Part shown: positions 43,646-52,546 of the stretch, in pieces
How the letters are laid out: every line of letters starts with the position of its first letter
How positions within the stretch are numbered: position 1 is the first letter of the stretch
Origin: an uncultured Subdoligranulum sp.
GTDB lineage: Bacteria; Bacillota; Clostridia; Oscillospirales; Ruminococcaceae
Direction of reading: 5' to 3'
NCBI GenBank assembly: GCA_904374465.1
Contig: CAJFFY010000007.1
Location: 1 to 64,000, forward strand
Length of the DNA: 64,000 nt
The notes under the pieces: generated by a model
What the model was told of the DNA's origin: nothing
The model's input: only the letters and a program-made list of their open reading frames with translations
Databases searched by the model: none
Translations under genes and position numbers: made by a program

Positions 43646-44113
43646 GTGCCCAACAAAAAGAAACCATACCCGCTGTATCCATTGGTTGTCGCCACCTTTG
43701 CGGCTTTGGCAGTCATCCTGTGGGGCGCTTTGTTTCTGATTGCACCGGTCTGGCAGTTTTCCGCACCACCCGCCGCCTATATTGCCCCTTCTGCAGACGG
43801 GGAAGATGTGGTTGATTCGTCCCAGGCAGAAACACTGATCGACATTAACACCGCCACTGAACAGGAGTTGGATAGGCTGCCGGGAATCGGCCCTGCAAAA
43901 GCCGCTGCCATTGTTGCGTATCGGGAATCGCACGGACCGTTTACCTGCCTGGAAGAAGTGACACAGGTAAGCGGCATATCGGCGAGCATGGTGGAACAAT
44001 GGGCAGGTTTGGCAACCGTTCATACACCCGGTACAACCCCAACAGATTTTCAAGAAATGGGAGGAGCAGGATTTTGGAAAAGCCGGAGAGCATTTTTATC
44101 AACCGCGAACTGA
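43646..44113 (+). CDS. ComEA-like helix-hairpin-helix DNA-binding protein
   Basis: The product has 155 residues from GTG at 43646. It has one membrane segment (near 10-32), a short linker, then one helix-hairpin-helix domain, INTATEQELDRLPGIGPAKAAAIVAYRE..., near 67-110. In competent bacteria ComEA binds incoming DNA outside the membrane. A comEC-like gene exists at 58151. The 3' end overlaps ppk by 40 bases. Confidence 0.85.
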   Translation: MPNKKKPYPLYPLVVATFAALAVILWGALFLIAPVWQFSAPPAAYIAPSADGEDVVDSSQAETLIDINTATEQELDRLPGIGPAKAAAIVAYRESHGPFTCLEEVTQVSGISASMVEQWAGLATVHTPGTTPTDFQEMGGAGFWKSRRAFLSTAN

Positions 44114-46278
44114 GCTGGTTGGATTTTGACAGCCGTGTGCTGGCGTTGGCCAAAGAAAAGAACGTTCCGCTGGGCGAACGCCTGAAATTTGCTGCCATCT
44201 TTGGCAGCAATATGGACGAATTTTTCATGGTGCGTGTTGGCTCACTGTATGACCAGACCCTTTTGAAAAACAACAAACCTGATATCGTCACCCACATGAC
44301 GGCTTCCGAACAGATTGCGGCCATTACCCCCCGCGTGGCGGAATTGCAGGCCAAATGTGACAAGTATTTCCAGCACCTGATGGGACTTCTCGCAGATGCC
44401 GGGTATAAAAAGGTAGATTTTTCCCATCTGAACAAACAGCAGGAACACTTCTGGAAGACCTATTTCCAACGGGAATTGCTTCCGTTGCTGAGCCCCCAGA
44501 TTGTGGATTCCCGTCATCCATTCCCGTTTTTGAACAATAAAGATATCTATTACATCGCCCAGCTCTATAACAAGGGCGATGGGGTCAGTTTCGGCATTGT
44601 CCCGGTCGGAAGCCGTTTTGAGCGGGTGCTTTTCGTGAAGGACGGCGAGATGACCTGCTTTGCCTTCATCGAAGAGTTGGTGGCCCACTATGCCGCCACC
44701 ATCTTCAACACCAGCACGGTGCAGAAAGAATGCCTGTTCCGGGTGACCCGCAATGCGGATATCACGGTGGATGAAGGCATGATGGATCACGACATAGACT
44801 TCCGTGATGTCATGAGCGAACTGCTCAAAAAGCGCCGCAAACTGGCTGCGGTCCGGTTGCAGTTCTGGCCGGAAGCACCGCAGGAAATCGCAAAATTCCT
44901 GCGAGAAAAGTTGGTAGTACCCGCATCCCGCTGCTATGCGCAGACTTCGCCGCTGGACACCGGCTGCCTGTTCAAGCTCGCCAGCCGCATCGGCAACGAT
45001 GGGGAGCACGCCGAAATGTTTTACCCTGCCGCCAAGCCCATGCAGGCGCCGGCAGGCTATGATCTGTACACGGAAGTGCGCAAGCACGACGTGTTGCTGG
45101 CCTACCCGTACCAGAGCATTCGCCCCTTTATCCGGATGTTGCTTCGCGCCGGTGCCGACCCCAACGTGGTTTCCATCAAAATGACTCTGTACCGCATGGC
45201 CAGCGATTCCCAGATTGTGGGCGCACTGATCAATGCAGCAGAAAACGGCAAGGAAGTTGTGGCCATGGTGGAACTGCGTGCCCGGTTCGACGAGCAGAAC
45301 AACATTGACTGGTCCAAGCAGCTGCAGGATGCCGGCTGTACCGTTCTGTACGGCTTTGATGATTACAAGGTACATTCCAAGTTGACGTTGATTACCAGCC
45401 GCGTGGACGGCAAATATCACTATCTTACCCAGATTGGTACCGGCAACTACAATGAAAAAACCAGTGAGTTGTACACGGACCTTTCCTTCATCACCACACG
45501 ACAGGAAATCGGCGAAGAGGCCAGTGCTGTTTTCAATAACATGGCTCTGCAGCGCCTGACCAGCGAAGCGGATACCATGCTGGTGGCCCCCCTTCGTTTC
45601 AAAACCGTACTCCTGGATGAGATGGACCGCCAGATTGCACTGGCCATGCAAGGGAAACCTGCTTCCATCATCCTGAAGAACAACTCCATCAACGACCCGC
45701 AGATCATTGCCAAAATCAGCGAGGCCAGCTGCGCCGGTGTCCGGGTGGATATGATCGTGCGCGGCATCTGCTGTGTTCGCGCCGGTGTGCCGGGTCGTAC
45801 GGAAAATGTACACATCCGCAGCATTGTGGGGCGGTATCTGGAACATTCCCGCATCTATTGCTTCGGCAGCGGCGAAAACATGCATATTTACATTGCCTCC
45901 GGCGATTTCCTGACCCGCAATACGGAACGCCGCGTAGAGGTGGGCGTCCGGGTGGACGACCCCAAGATTGCCAAAAAGCTGCGCGGTATTCTGGACCTGC
46001 AGTTGCGTGATACGGTCAATGCCCGCGAAATGCAGCCGGATGGCAGTTACACGAAGGTAAAACCGGCAGAAGGCCAGTTCCCGGTCGACAGCCAGATGGC
46101 CATGTTCGGCTACTTCAAGGATGGCTTCGAGATGGAAGCCGAAAAGCCCAAGCCGCAGGTGACTGCCAAGGCTGTGGCCAAAAAAGCAGTGGCCCGGCCC
46201 GCCACACGTCAGGCATCTTCGCTGCGTCCGGCCCGTTCCGGTTTGTGGCAAAACCTGTTTGGCCGAGGCAAAAAATAA
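44074..46278 (+). CDS. ppk1: Polyphosphate kinase 1
   Basis: The 734-residue product starts with TTG at 44074, where GGGAGGAG lies eight to ten bases upstream, giving LEKPESIFINRELSWLDF. The catalytic domain has the phospho-His region KVHSKLTLI near 430 and conserved Arg in GTGNYNEKTSELYTDL. It makes or degrades polyphosphate. After residue 690 an Ala/Lys-rich basic tail ending LWQNLFGRGKK is added, which is not part of the core enzyme. Confidence 0.95.
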   Translation: MEKPESIFINRELSWLDFDSRVLALAKEKNVPLGERLKFAAIFGSNMDEFFMVRVGSLYDQTLLKNNKPDIVTHMTASEQIAAITPRVAELQAKCDKYFQHLMGLLADAGYKKVDFSHLNKQQEHFWKTYFQRELLPLLSPQIVDSRHPFPFLNNKDIYYIAQLYNKGDGVSFGIVPVGSRFERVLFVKDGEMTCFAFIEELVAHYAATIFNTSTVQKECLFRVTRNADITVDEGMMDHDIDFRDVMSELLKKRRKLAAVRLQFWPEAPQEIAKFLREKLVVPASRCYAQTSPLDTGCLFKLASRIGNDGEHAEMFYPAAKPMQAPAGYDLYTEVRKHDVLLAYPYQSIRPFIRMLLRAGADPNVVSIKMTLYRMASDSQIVGALINAAENGKEVVAMVELRARFDEQNNIDWSKQLQDAGCTVLYGFDDYKVHSKLTLITSRVDGKYHYLTQIGTGNYNEKTSELYTDLSFITTRQEIGEEASAVFNNMALQRLTSEADTMLVAPLRFKTVLLDEMDRQIALAMQGKPASIILKNNSINDPQIIAKISEASCAGVRVDMIVRGICCVRAGVPGRTENVHIRSIVGRYLEHSRIYCFGSGENMHIYIASGDFLTRNTERRVEVGVRVDDPKIAKKLRGILDLQLRDTVNAREMQPDGSYTKVKPAEGQFPVDSQMAMFGYFKDGFEMEAEKPKPQVTAKAVAKKAVARPATRQASSLRPARSGLWQNLFGRGKK

Positions 46279-46294
46279 AAGGAGAATCCAGGAA

Positions 46295-46675
46295 ATGAAG
46301 ACCTGCGTTGTTACCGCAAATTACGCTTGTGACCCCTCCAAGGTCTGGCTGTATCTGACCAAGCCCACCCTGAACGGTTGGCGCAAGGATGTGCGCGACT
46401 ACGAAGAAAGTGATGACGGCATGCGGGTTGTGGAACACCATACCGACGGCACCACCACCGAACTGCATTTTACCCGCAAAGAAAAGCCGCGGTGCCTGAG
46501 CTGCAATTTCCAAAACGGAAAGGTCAGCGGCACATTCACGGCGATTCTGCTGGGAGGCGGTGACTCCACCAGTCTGGAATGCACCATGGAAATCAATGGA
46601 CTGGGGTTGTTTGCCAAGCCCAAAAAGCTTTTGGATGATCGCCTACAGATGCTGAAAGCTTCCCTGGGCGTCTGA
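46295..46675 (+). CDS. SRPBCC-like small protein
   Basis: This 126-residue protein has the alternating beta-strand and C-terminal helix pattern of START/SRPBCC lipid-pocket proteins (CVVTANYACDPSKVWLYL ... LLDDRLQMLKASLG). The ligand is unknown. It follows ppk by 16 bases and GGAG precedes the ATG, so it belongs to the same operon. Confidence 0.65.
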   Translation: MKTCVVTANYACDPSKVWLYLTKPTLNGWRKDVRDYEESDDGMRVVEHHTDGTTTELHFTRKEKPRCLSCNFQNGKVSGTFTAILLGGGDSTSLECTMEINGLGLFAKPKKLLDDRLQMLKASLGV

Positions 46676-46689
46676 TTTAAGCCTTTTTC

Positions 46690-46730
46690 TCCGCACCGAA
46701 ACCGTATGTTTCGGTGCGGATATTTTTTTG
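46690..46730 (+). terminator. Terminator after the ppk operon
   Basis: TCCGCACCGAAAC (46690-46702) pairs with GTTTCGGTGCGGA (46708-46720), followed by a T7 run. Confidence 0.93.
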
Positions 46731-46769
46731 CCGTTTCTCATATAGATACACCAGAAGGGAGTGTTTGCC

Positions 46770-47579
46770 ATGTGGGAAAACGCCACCCCGATACCGCCGC
46801 CTCAATCCTCCGTGCCATCATATCGTAAACGGACGGCCAAGCGGGAAGGGGAGTTTCTTTTGTGGGGACAGTGCGCGGTGTGTCTTCTTGCAATCGCTGT
46901 GGCATGGGGAGCCATCACCTGGCAGTGGCCTTTTCTTCCCGTGCTTCGCACAGCTTTTGAAACCGCCATGCGCCCGGATCAAACCCTGTTTCTTTCAGAA
47001 GAACGCAGTCTGTCCAAATTCACCGAACAAACGCTGGAGACCATCAGCAACGCCGCCGATGACGTTTTGCAACGTTGGAGCGGTCCCTCCACGGCGGAAA
47101 CGGCGCGCCGCCTTGCCCACGGGAAAGAGGATCCTGTCCCATCCAACGCACGGGAGGAATCTTATCTGCCGGATTTTTCGGTAACTTTTCCGTTACAGGG
47201 AACCTCCGCCGCAAAAACTTCCGGCTATGGTTGGCGTGCCGATCCCATGGGAGGGTCCGGCTCGGATTTTCATCTGGGCAACGATTTGGCCGCCGCCACC
47301 GGCACGCCGGTTCTGGCGGCAGCCGACGGTGTTGTCCGGTATGCCGGTACCCACAGCAGTTACGGAAACTATCTGCGCATCCTGCACGCCAATGGCGACG
47401 AGACGCTGTATGCCCACTTGCAATATCTGTTTGTGCATAGCGGACAGTCTGTATCGGCCGGGCAGTGTATCGGCACCGTAGGTGAGACCGGCAACACCAC
47501 CGGTCCGCACCTGCATTTTGAAATTTTGCATAAGGGGATCCGGTATGACCCGTCCGAAGCATTGCAGCAGGCCTCGTAA
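46770..47579 (+). CDS. M23 (LytM) peptidase, SpoIVFA-like by position
   Basis: The 269-residue protein has one membrane segment (near 30-52) and a C-terminal M23 domain. The zinc ligands are visible: FHLGNDLAA near 166 (His, Asp) and GPHLHFEI near 246 (HxH). Next is a short M50 protease, the spoIVFA-spoIVFB order. In Bacillus SpoIVFA is a partner rather than an enzyme, whereas this copy keeps the metal residues and could be active on cell wall. Confidence 0.75.
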   Translation: MWENATPIPPPQSSVPSYRKRTAKREGEFLLWGQCAVCLLAIAVAWGAITWQWPFLPVLRTAFETAMRPDQTLFLSEERSLSKFTEQTLETISNAADDVLQRWSGPSTAETARRLAHGKEDPVPSNAREESYLPDFSVTFPLQGTSAAKTSGYGWRADPMGGSGSDFHLGNDLAAATGTPVLAAADGVVRYAGTHSSYGNYLRILHANGDETLYAHLQYLFVHSGQSVSAGQCIGTVGETGNTTGPHLHFEILHKGIRYDPSEALQQAS

Positions 47580-48003
47580 GGCGCGCCTGCACCTGCGGGC
47601 TCCTTTGGTGGTTTTGGGCCTGCTCTCTTTCGCCCTGGCCTGGGACGGAAGCGGTATTCTGCGGTTAGGATTGCTCTGCGCCTTGTTGCACGAAAGCGGG
47701 CATTTGCTCATGTTCCGCTGGATATGGGGGCATTGGCCAGACCTGGAAATCTCGCCCTTCGGGCTCTGCCTGCTGTTGCGCGGCACAGCAATGGAACCGC
47801 ACCAGGAATGTATGCTGGCCGCAGCGGGGCCCTTAATCAATTTGCTGGCCTGCTTGGCTGTGCTTTGGCTGATGCAATATACCGGCTGCTACCGGTATGC
47901 AGGATACTGGTTTGCCTGTACCAACCTACTGGTGGGCGGGCTCAATCTTTTGCCTTTGCCGGGGCTGGACGGACAAAGAATCCTACTTTCTCTGTTCCGA
48001 TAG
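47545..48003 (+). CDS. M50 site-2 protease, SpoIVFB-like, short form
   Basis: A 152-residue membrane metalloprotease with HESGH near 46 and the third ligand region NLLPLPGLDGQRIL near 133. In Bacillus SpoIVFB cuts pro-sigma-K in the mother cell. That enzyme is nearly twice as long and has a C-terminal CBS domain; this one ends just after the metal site. It overlaps the M23 gene by 35 bases. Confidence 0.8.
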   Translation: MTRPKHCSRPRKARLHLRAPLVVLGLLSFALAWDGSGILRLGLLCALLHESGHLLMFRWIWGHWPDLEISPFGLCLLLRGTAMEPHQECMLAAAGPLINLLACLAVLWLMQYTGCYRYAGYWFACTNLLVGGLNLLPLPGLDGQRILLSLFR

Positions 48004-48014
48004 CCTCTGAGCGG

Positions 48015-48043
48015 TTGCATTTCCGTCCGGCATAGGGTACAAT
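48015..48043 (+). promoter_or_regulatory. Promoter before the radical SAM gene
   Basis: TTGCAT (48015-48020) and TACAAT (48038-48043) are 17 bp apart. Confidence 0.65.
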
Positions 48044-48077
48044 AAAACGAAACAAAAGACAAGGATGGTTCACCACT

Positions 48078-49943
48078 ATGGCGGAGTTTTCCCCAAAATT
48101 CAAAGAAGCATTGAGCCTGGTGCAAAAGCCCGGGCGCTACACCGGCGGCGAACCGGGCAGCGTATATAAAGACAAAAACGCTGTAGATGTCCGGATGGCC
48201 TTCTGCTTTCCCGACACATACGAAATCGGCATGTCCTTCCTGGGAGAGAAGATCCTCTATGATCTTCTGAACCGCCACGAAAACTGGTGGTGTGAACGCG
48301 CCTTCATGCCGTGGACGGATATGAAAGTCCAGATGGAGCGTCTGGATATCCCGCTCTACTGCCTGGAAAGCAAAGATCCCTTGACAGCCTTCGATATCGT
48401 GGGCTTCTCGTTGGAGTATGAGCTGTGCTATACCAACATTCTGGCGATGCTGCGTCTGGCAGGCATTCCGCTGCGCGCCGAAGACCGTGACGAACACTGG
48501 CCTCTGATTATCGCCGGCGGGCCGTGTGTATGCAATGCAGAACCCATGGCGGATTTCTTTGATGTCATGCAATTGGGCGAGGGCGAACAAATGCTGCAGG
48601 ACATCTGCGCCACGGTGGAGCAGGGGAAAAAGCTGCACTGGACCAAAGAGGAGCTGTTGCTGGCACTGGCAAAGATCCCCGGTGTGTATGTGCCTTCTTT
48701 TTATGATGTGACGTATCTGCCGGATGGCCGCGTGCAGGCAATCACCCCCAATCGTCCGGGTATTCCGGCACGCGTAACCAAAGCCATTGTCAAAGACATG
48801 GATGCTTACGAACCGCCGAAAAACTTTGTGGTGCCCATTGTGGGCGCCGTGCAGGACCGCGCCTGCGTCGAGGTACTTCGCGGCTGTGTGCGTGGCTGCC
48901 GTTTCTGCCAGGCGGGTCAGATTTATCGGCCTTTCCGGGAGCGGTCGCCGCAGATGATCAGCGACTGCGCGCGGGAGCTCTGCCGGAATACCGGGTATGA
49001 CGAGCTGAGCCTGACCAGTCTGTCCACCTCAGACCATTCGCGTCTGGAAGAGATTCTCGATGCCCTCAATTCCTGGGCGGAAGCGGATCACGTCAGCCTT
49101 TCTCTGCCGTCCCTGCGGGTGGACAACTTCTCGCAGTCTTTGGTGGAAAAGACCACCAAAGTGCGCAAAAGCGGTCTGACCTTTGCTGCGGAAGCCGGCA
49201 CCCAACGCTTGCGCGATGTCATCAATAAAAACGTTACCTGGGAACAGATCGAGCGTGGCTGCCGGATTGCTTTCTCGGAGGGCTACACGTCCGTCAAGCT
49301 GTACTTCATGATGGGCCTTCCCACCGAAACGATGGAAGACATCAAAGGCATTGCCGACACCGCCCAAAAGGTCGTGGACCTGTTCTATCAGATTCCGGAT
49401 CGCCCCAAAGGCAAAGGGGTTCAGGTAACCATCAGCGTCGCCTGTTTTGTGCCCAAACCGGACACGCCCTTCCAGTTCTGCGCACAGGATCGCCGTGAGA
49501 CCCTGCGTGAGAAGCAAAAATATCTGCTCAGTTGCGTGCATTCCCGCAAGATCAAAGTCAACTACCATGACAGCGCCACCAGCGTGCTGGAAGGCGTCTT
49601 TGCCAAGGGAGATCGCCGTCTGGGACGTGTCATTGAAACCGCTTTTGAAAATGGTGCGTTCTTTGACACCTGGGAAGAATACTTTGACTATGATCGCTGG
49701 ATGGATGCCTTTGCAACCTGTGGGATCGACCCCGACTTTTATAATTACCGCGCCATGGGCCTGGAGGAAGTCACTCCCTGGAGCCACCTGGATGTAGGGG
49801 TCAGCCACGCACATCTTGTACGGGAATATCAGAAGGCGCTGAAAGCCGAAACCACGCAGCCCTGTAACCGTCAGTGCAGTGCCTGTGGCGCCAACAAACT
49901 ACTGGGAGGACCGTGTTTTGACTACAGTAAGAATCTTCTTTGA
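48078..49943 (+). CDS. B12-binding-type radical SAM protein (TIGR03960 family)
   Basis: This 621-residue protein has an N-terminal cobalamin-like domain (VDVRMAFCFPDTYEIGMSF) and the radical SAM cluster CVRGCRFCQAG near 273 (CxxxCxxC). It also has the EAGTQRLRDVINK segment near 374 and C-terminal Cys (CNRQCSACG). Members always occur beside a DUF2344 protein, as here. Their reaction is unknown; an RNA or protein modification is suspected. Confidence 0.93.
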   Translation: MAEFSPKFKEALSLVQKPGRYTGGEPGSVYKDKNAVDVRMAFCFPDTYEIGMSFLGEKILYDLLNRHENWWCERAFMPWTDMKVQMERLDIPLYCLESKDPLTAFDIVGFSLEYELCYTNILAMLRLAGIPLRAEDRDEHWPLIIAGGPCVCNAEPMADFFDVMQLGEGEQMLQDICATVEQGKKLHWTKEELLLALAKIPGVYVPSFYDVTYLPDGRVQAITPNRPGIPARVTKAIVKDMDAYEPPKNFVVPIVGAVQDRACVEVLRGCVRGCRFCQAGQIYRPFRERSPQMISDCARELCRNTGYDELSLTSLSTSDHSRLEEILDALNSWAEADHVSLSLPSLRVDNFSQSLVEKTTKVRKSGLTFAAEAGTQRLRDVINKNVTWEQIERGCRIAFSEGYTSVKLYFMMGLPTETMEDIKGIADTAQKVVDLFYQIPDRPKGKGVQVTISVACFVPKPDTPFQFCAQDRRETLREKQKYLLSCVHSRKIKVNYHDSATSVLEGVFAKGDRRLGRVIETAFENGAFFDTWEEYFDYDRWMDAFATCGIDPDFYNYRAMGLEEVTPWSHLDVGVSHAHLVREYQKALKAETTQPCNRQCSACGANKLLGGPCFDYSKNLL

Positions 49944-50568
49944 AAAACGCGGGGAAGCCGCTTATATTTCGTTGCTGGATCTGCAGCGCGTCTTTCATCG
50001 CCTGCTGAAAATCAGTGGTTTGCCGGTATGGTACACCCAGGGATTCAATCCCCATATCTACCTTTCCTTCTCCTGCCCGCTTTCCCTGGGGCAGGAAAGT
50101 CTGTGTGAAAGCTGCGAGGTAAAAACCGAGCAGGAGGCCATCGACGGGACCGCCTGGAAAAATGCCTTGCAGCCACTGATGCCCCGGGGTATTACGATCA
50201 CCAAGGTAGCGGTGGCAGTGGAAAAGGTGGGGGAGATCTCCACCGCCGCCTATCGTATTTCTATGCCTGCTTCTGCTGCTCCGGTGTTGGATGCATACAA
50301 CGCCGCCGAAAATGCCGAGGTCATCAAGAAAACAAAACGCGGGCAGAAAACGTTGGACCTCAAAGCTTATCTGCCTCGCGTGGACTACGAAGTGCAGGGA
50401 GACCAGCTGCATTTTTCCCTTCTTCTGCCCTGTGGCTCCGGAGAAGCCCTCAACCTCAATCCGTCTTTGTTGATGGAGTATCTCCATTCACGCGGGGGCG
50501 CACCGGCTTGGCAGTGTGAGGTGCTGCGGACGCATCTGTACAACACGCAAGGCAAAGACTTTGCCTGA
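49918..50568 (+). CDS. DUF2344 protein (TIGR03936), partner of the radical SAM enzyme
   Basis: A 216-residue protein from a TTG at 49918, nine bases after GGGAGG; the only in-frame ATG upstream is buried in the previous gene. The N-terminal motifs RIFFEKRGEAAYISLLDLQRVF and FNPHIYLSFSCPLSLG are the signature of this family, always coupled to the preceding radical SAM gene. It overlaps that gene by 26 bases. Confidence 0.92.
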   Translation: MTTVRIFFEKRGEAAYISLLDLQRVFHRLLKISGLPVWYTQGFNPHIYLSFSCPLSLGQESLCESCEVKTEQEAIDGTAWKNALQPLMPRGITITKVAVAVEKVGEISTAAYRISMPASAAPVLDAYNAAENAEVIKKTKRGQKTLDLKAYLPRVDYEVQGDQLHFSLLLPCGSGEALNLNPSLLMEYLHSRGGAPAWQCEVLRTHLYNTQGKDFA

Positions 50569-50604
50569 ACTCGTGCGTTTTACGCGTTTTTTCAGAAAAA
50601 ACTC

Positions 50605-50633
50605 TTGCAATTTCAAAAGACCTGTGGTATTAT
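50605..50633 (+). promoter_or_regulatory. Promoter of rpsB-tsf
   Basis: TTGCAA (50605-50610) and TATTAT (50628-50633) are 17 bp apart. A leader of about 115 bases precedes rpsB. I see no known leader motif in it. Confidence 0.75.
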
Positions 50634-50756
50634 ACTACGGCAATACACACGCATTGCGTTGTTTTTTTGTGCCCTTTTTTCGGGAAGCGAAGAGAGAGTT
50701 AGAAAACATAAAACGGAATGCGGAGGGTAAAACTAAATCTATTGGAGGAAACAAAC

Positions 50757-51485
50757 ATGGCAGTCGTATCTATGAAACAGCTCCTGGAGGCCGGCGTTCA
50801 CTTCGGTCATCAGACCCGTCGTTGGAACCCCAAGATGGCGAAGTACATCTTCACCGAGCGCAACGGCATCTACATCATCGACCTGCAGAAGACCGTGAAG
50901 AAGTTGGATGAGGCCTACAACTTTGTCCGTGACACCGCTGCTGAGGGCGGCGAGATTCTCTTCGTCGGCACCAAGAAGCAGGCTCAGGAGTCCATCCGTG
51001 ACGAGGCCACCCGTTGTGGCATGCATTACGTCAACGCTCGTTGGCTGGGCGGCATGCTGACCAACTTCCGCACCATCCGCAAGCGCATCGACCGTATGGA
51101 GCAGCTGAAGAACATGCAGGCTGACGGCACTTTCGATCTGCTGCCCAAGAAGGAAGTTGTCAAGCTCGAACTCGAGATGGAGAAGCTGGACAAGTACCTG
51201 GGCGGTGTGAAGAACATGAAGGGCCTGCCCAAGGCTCTGTTCATCGTGGATCCCCACAAAGAGCGCATTGCCGTTTCTGAGGCCCGCAAGCTGAACATCC
51301 CCATCGTCGCCATCGTGGACACCAACTGCGATCCCGACGAGATCGATTACGTGATTCCCGGCAACGACGACGCCATCCGTGCCGTCAAGCTGATCTCTGG
51401 TGCCATGGCCAACGCCGTTCTGGAAGGCAAGCAGGGCGTGCAGGAAGCTCCCGCCGCTGAGACCGCGGAAGCTGCTGAGGCTTGA
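50757..51485 (+). CDS. rpsB: Ribosomal protein S2
   Basis: A 242-residue small-subunit protein with the S2 starts MKQLLEAGVHFGHQTRRWNP and LWIVDPHKE-like segment FIVDPHKERIAVSEARKLNIP. It ends in an Ala/Glu-rich tail. GGAGG precedes the ATG and tsf follows in the usual order. Codon bias is strong. Confidence 0.98.
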   Translation: MAVVSMKQLLEAGVHFGHQTRRWNPKMAKYIFTERNGIYIIDLQKTVKKLDEAYNFVRDTAAEGGEILFVGTKKQAQESIRDEATRCGMHYVNARWLGGMLTNFRTIRKRIDRMEQLKNMQADGTFDLLPKKEVVKLELEMEKLDKYLGGVKNMKGLPKALFIVDPHKERIAVSEARKLNIPIVAIVDTNCDPDEIDYVIPGNDDAIRAVKLISGAMANAVLEGKQGVQEAPAAETAEAAEA

Positions 51486-51524
51486 TTGTAACAAAAGCGT
51501 AAGACAGAAAGGACAAACAAGATT

Positions 51525-52442
51525 ATGGCTATTTCTGCAAAAGACGTTATGGAACTGCGCCGCCAGACTGACTGCGGCATGATGGAGTGCAAAAAAGCTC
51601 TGACCCAGGCCGAGGGTGATTTTGAGAAGGCCATCGAGATTTTGCGTGAGCAGGGTCTGGCTACCGCCAACAAGAAGGCTGGCCGTATTGCCGCCGAGGG
51701 TATGGTCTACGCCGTTTCCTTTGACAACTGCGCCGTCGTCGTCGAGGTTAACGCCGAGACCGACTTCGTTGCCAAGAACGACAAGTTTGTTGAGTTCACC
51801 AAGGAGCTGGCCAAGGTTGTTGCCGAGCAGAATCCCGCCGATGTGGACGCTCTGATGGGCTGCAAGATGGGCGAGGGCACCGTGGACGATGCCCTGAAGG
51901 CTCTAATTCTGGTCATCAAGGAGAACATCAAGGTTCGTCGTTTTACCCGCTATGAGGGTCACTGCGCCGCTTATGTCCATGGCGGCGGCACCCATGGCGT
52001 TATCGTCAAGTTCGAGACCAGCGACGACGTGGCTTCCAAGGCCGAGTTTGCTGCCTTCGGCAAGGACATTGCCATGCAGATTGCTGCGGCTAACCCCAGC
52101 TACCTGAACGAGGCCGCTGTCCCCGCCGAGACCATCGCCAAGGAAAAGGAAATCATCCTGGCCCAGATGGCCAACGATCCCAAGAATGCCAACAAGCCGG
52201 ACGCCATCAAAGAGAAGATGGCCATCGGCAAGCTGGGCAAGTTCTACAAGGAGAACTGCCTGGTGGATCAGGCTTTCATCAAGGACGGCAACATGGACGT
52301 GAAGAAGTATGTTGCTGAGACCGCCAAGGCTTTGGGTGGCGACATTCAGATTGTTGCCTACACCCATTTTGTCAAGGGTGAAGGCCTGGAGAAGCGCACC
52401 GAGGACTTTGCTGCCGAGGTTGCTGCTGCCATCAAGCACTGA
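51525..52442 (+). CDS. tsf: Elongation factor Ts
   Basis: The 305-residue EF-Tu nucleotide exchange factor has the N-terminal UBA-like part (VMELRRQTDCGMMECKKALTQAEGD) and the core AAEGMVYAV ... NAETDFVAKND. It follows rpsB by 39 bp in the same operon, and a strong terminator ends the unit. Confidence 0.98.
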   Translation: MAISAKDVMELRRQTDCGMMECKKALTQAEGDFEKAIEILREQGLATANKKAGRIAAEGMVYAVSFDNCAVVVEVNAETDFVAKNDKFVEFTKELAKVVAEQNPADVDALMGCKMGEGTVDDALKALILVIKENIKVRRFTRYEGHCAAYVHGGGTHGVIVKFETSDDVASKAEFAAFGKDIAMQIAAANPSYLNEAAVPAETIAKEKEIILAQMANDPKNANKPDAIKEKMAIGKLGKFYKENCLVDQAFIKDGNMDVKKYVAETAKALGGDIQIVAYTHFVKGEGLEKRTEDFAAEVAAAIKH

Positions 52443-52459
52443 TTGAATGCATCTCATGT

Positions 52460-52497
52460 AAAAAAGGACAACCGTCAGAGGACGGTTGTCCTTTTTT
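52460..52497 (+). terminator. Terminator after tsf
   Basis: AAAAAGGACAACCGTC pairs with GACGGTTGTCCTTTTT, with a 4-base loop. Confidence 0.94.
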
Positions 52498-52546
52498 GTT
52501 TATGGGATTCGATAACCGCTCATACTCTCTCCAAAGAGGTGTTTGT

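Noticed and set aside
44242..46251. 669-residue ORF antisense to ppk
   Set aside because: Shadow of the ppk reading frame with His/Gln-rich random composition.
50640..50672. Small palindrome ACGCATTGCGT with T-run in the rpsB leader as a terminator
   Set aside because: The stem is only 5 bp with a 1-base loop, so it cannot form a stable terminator.
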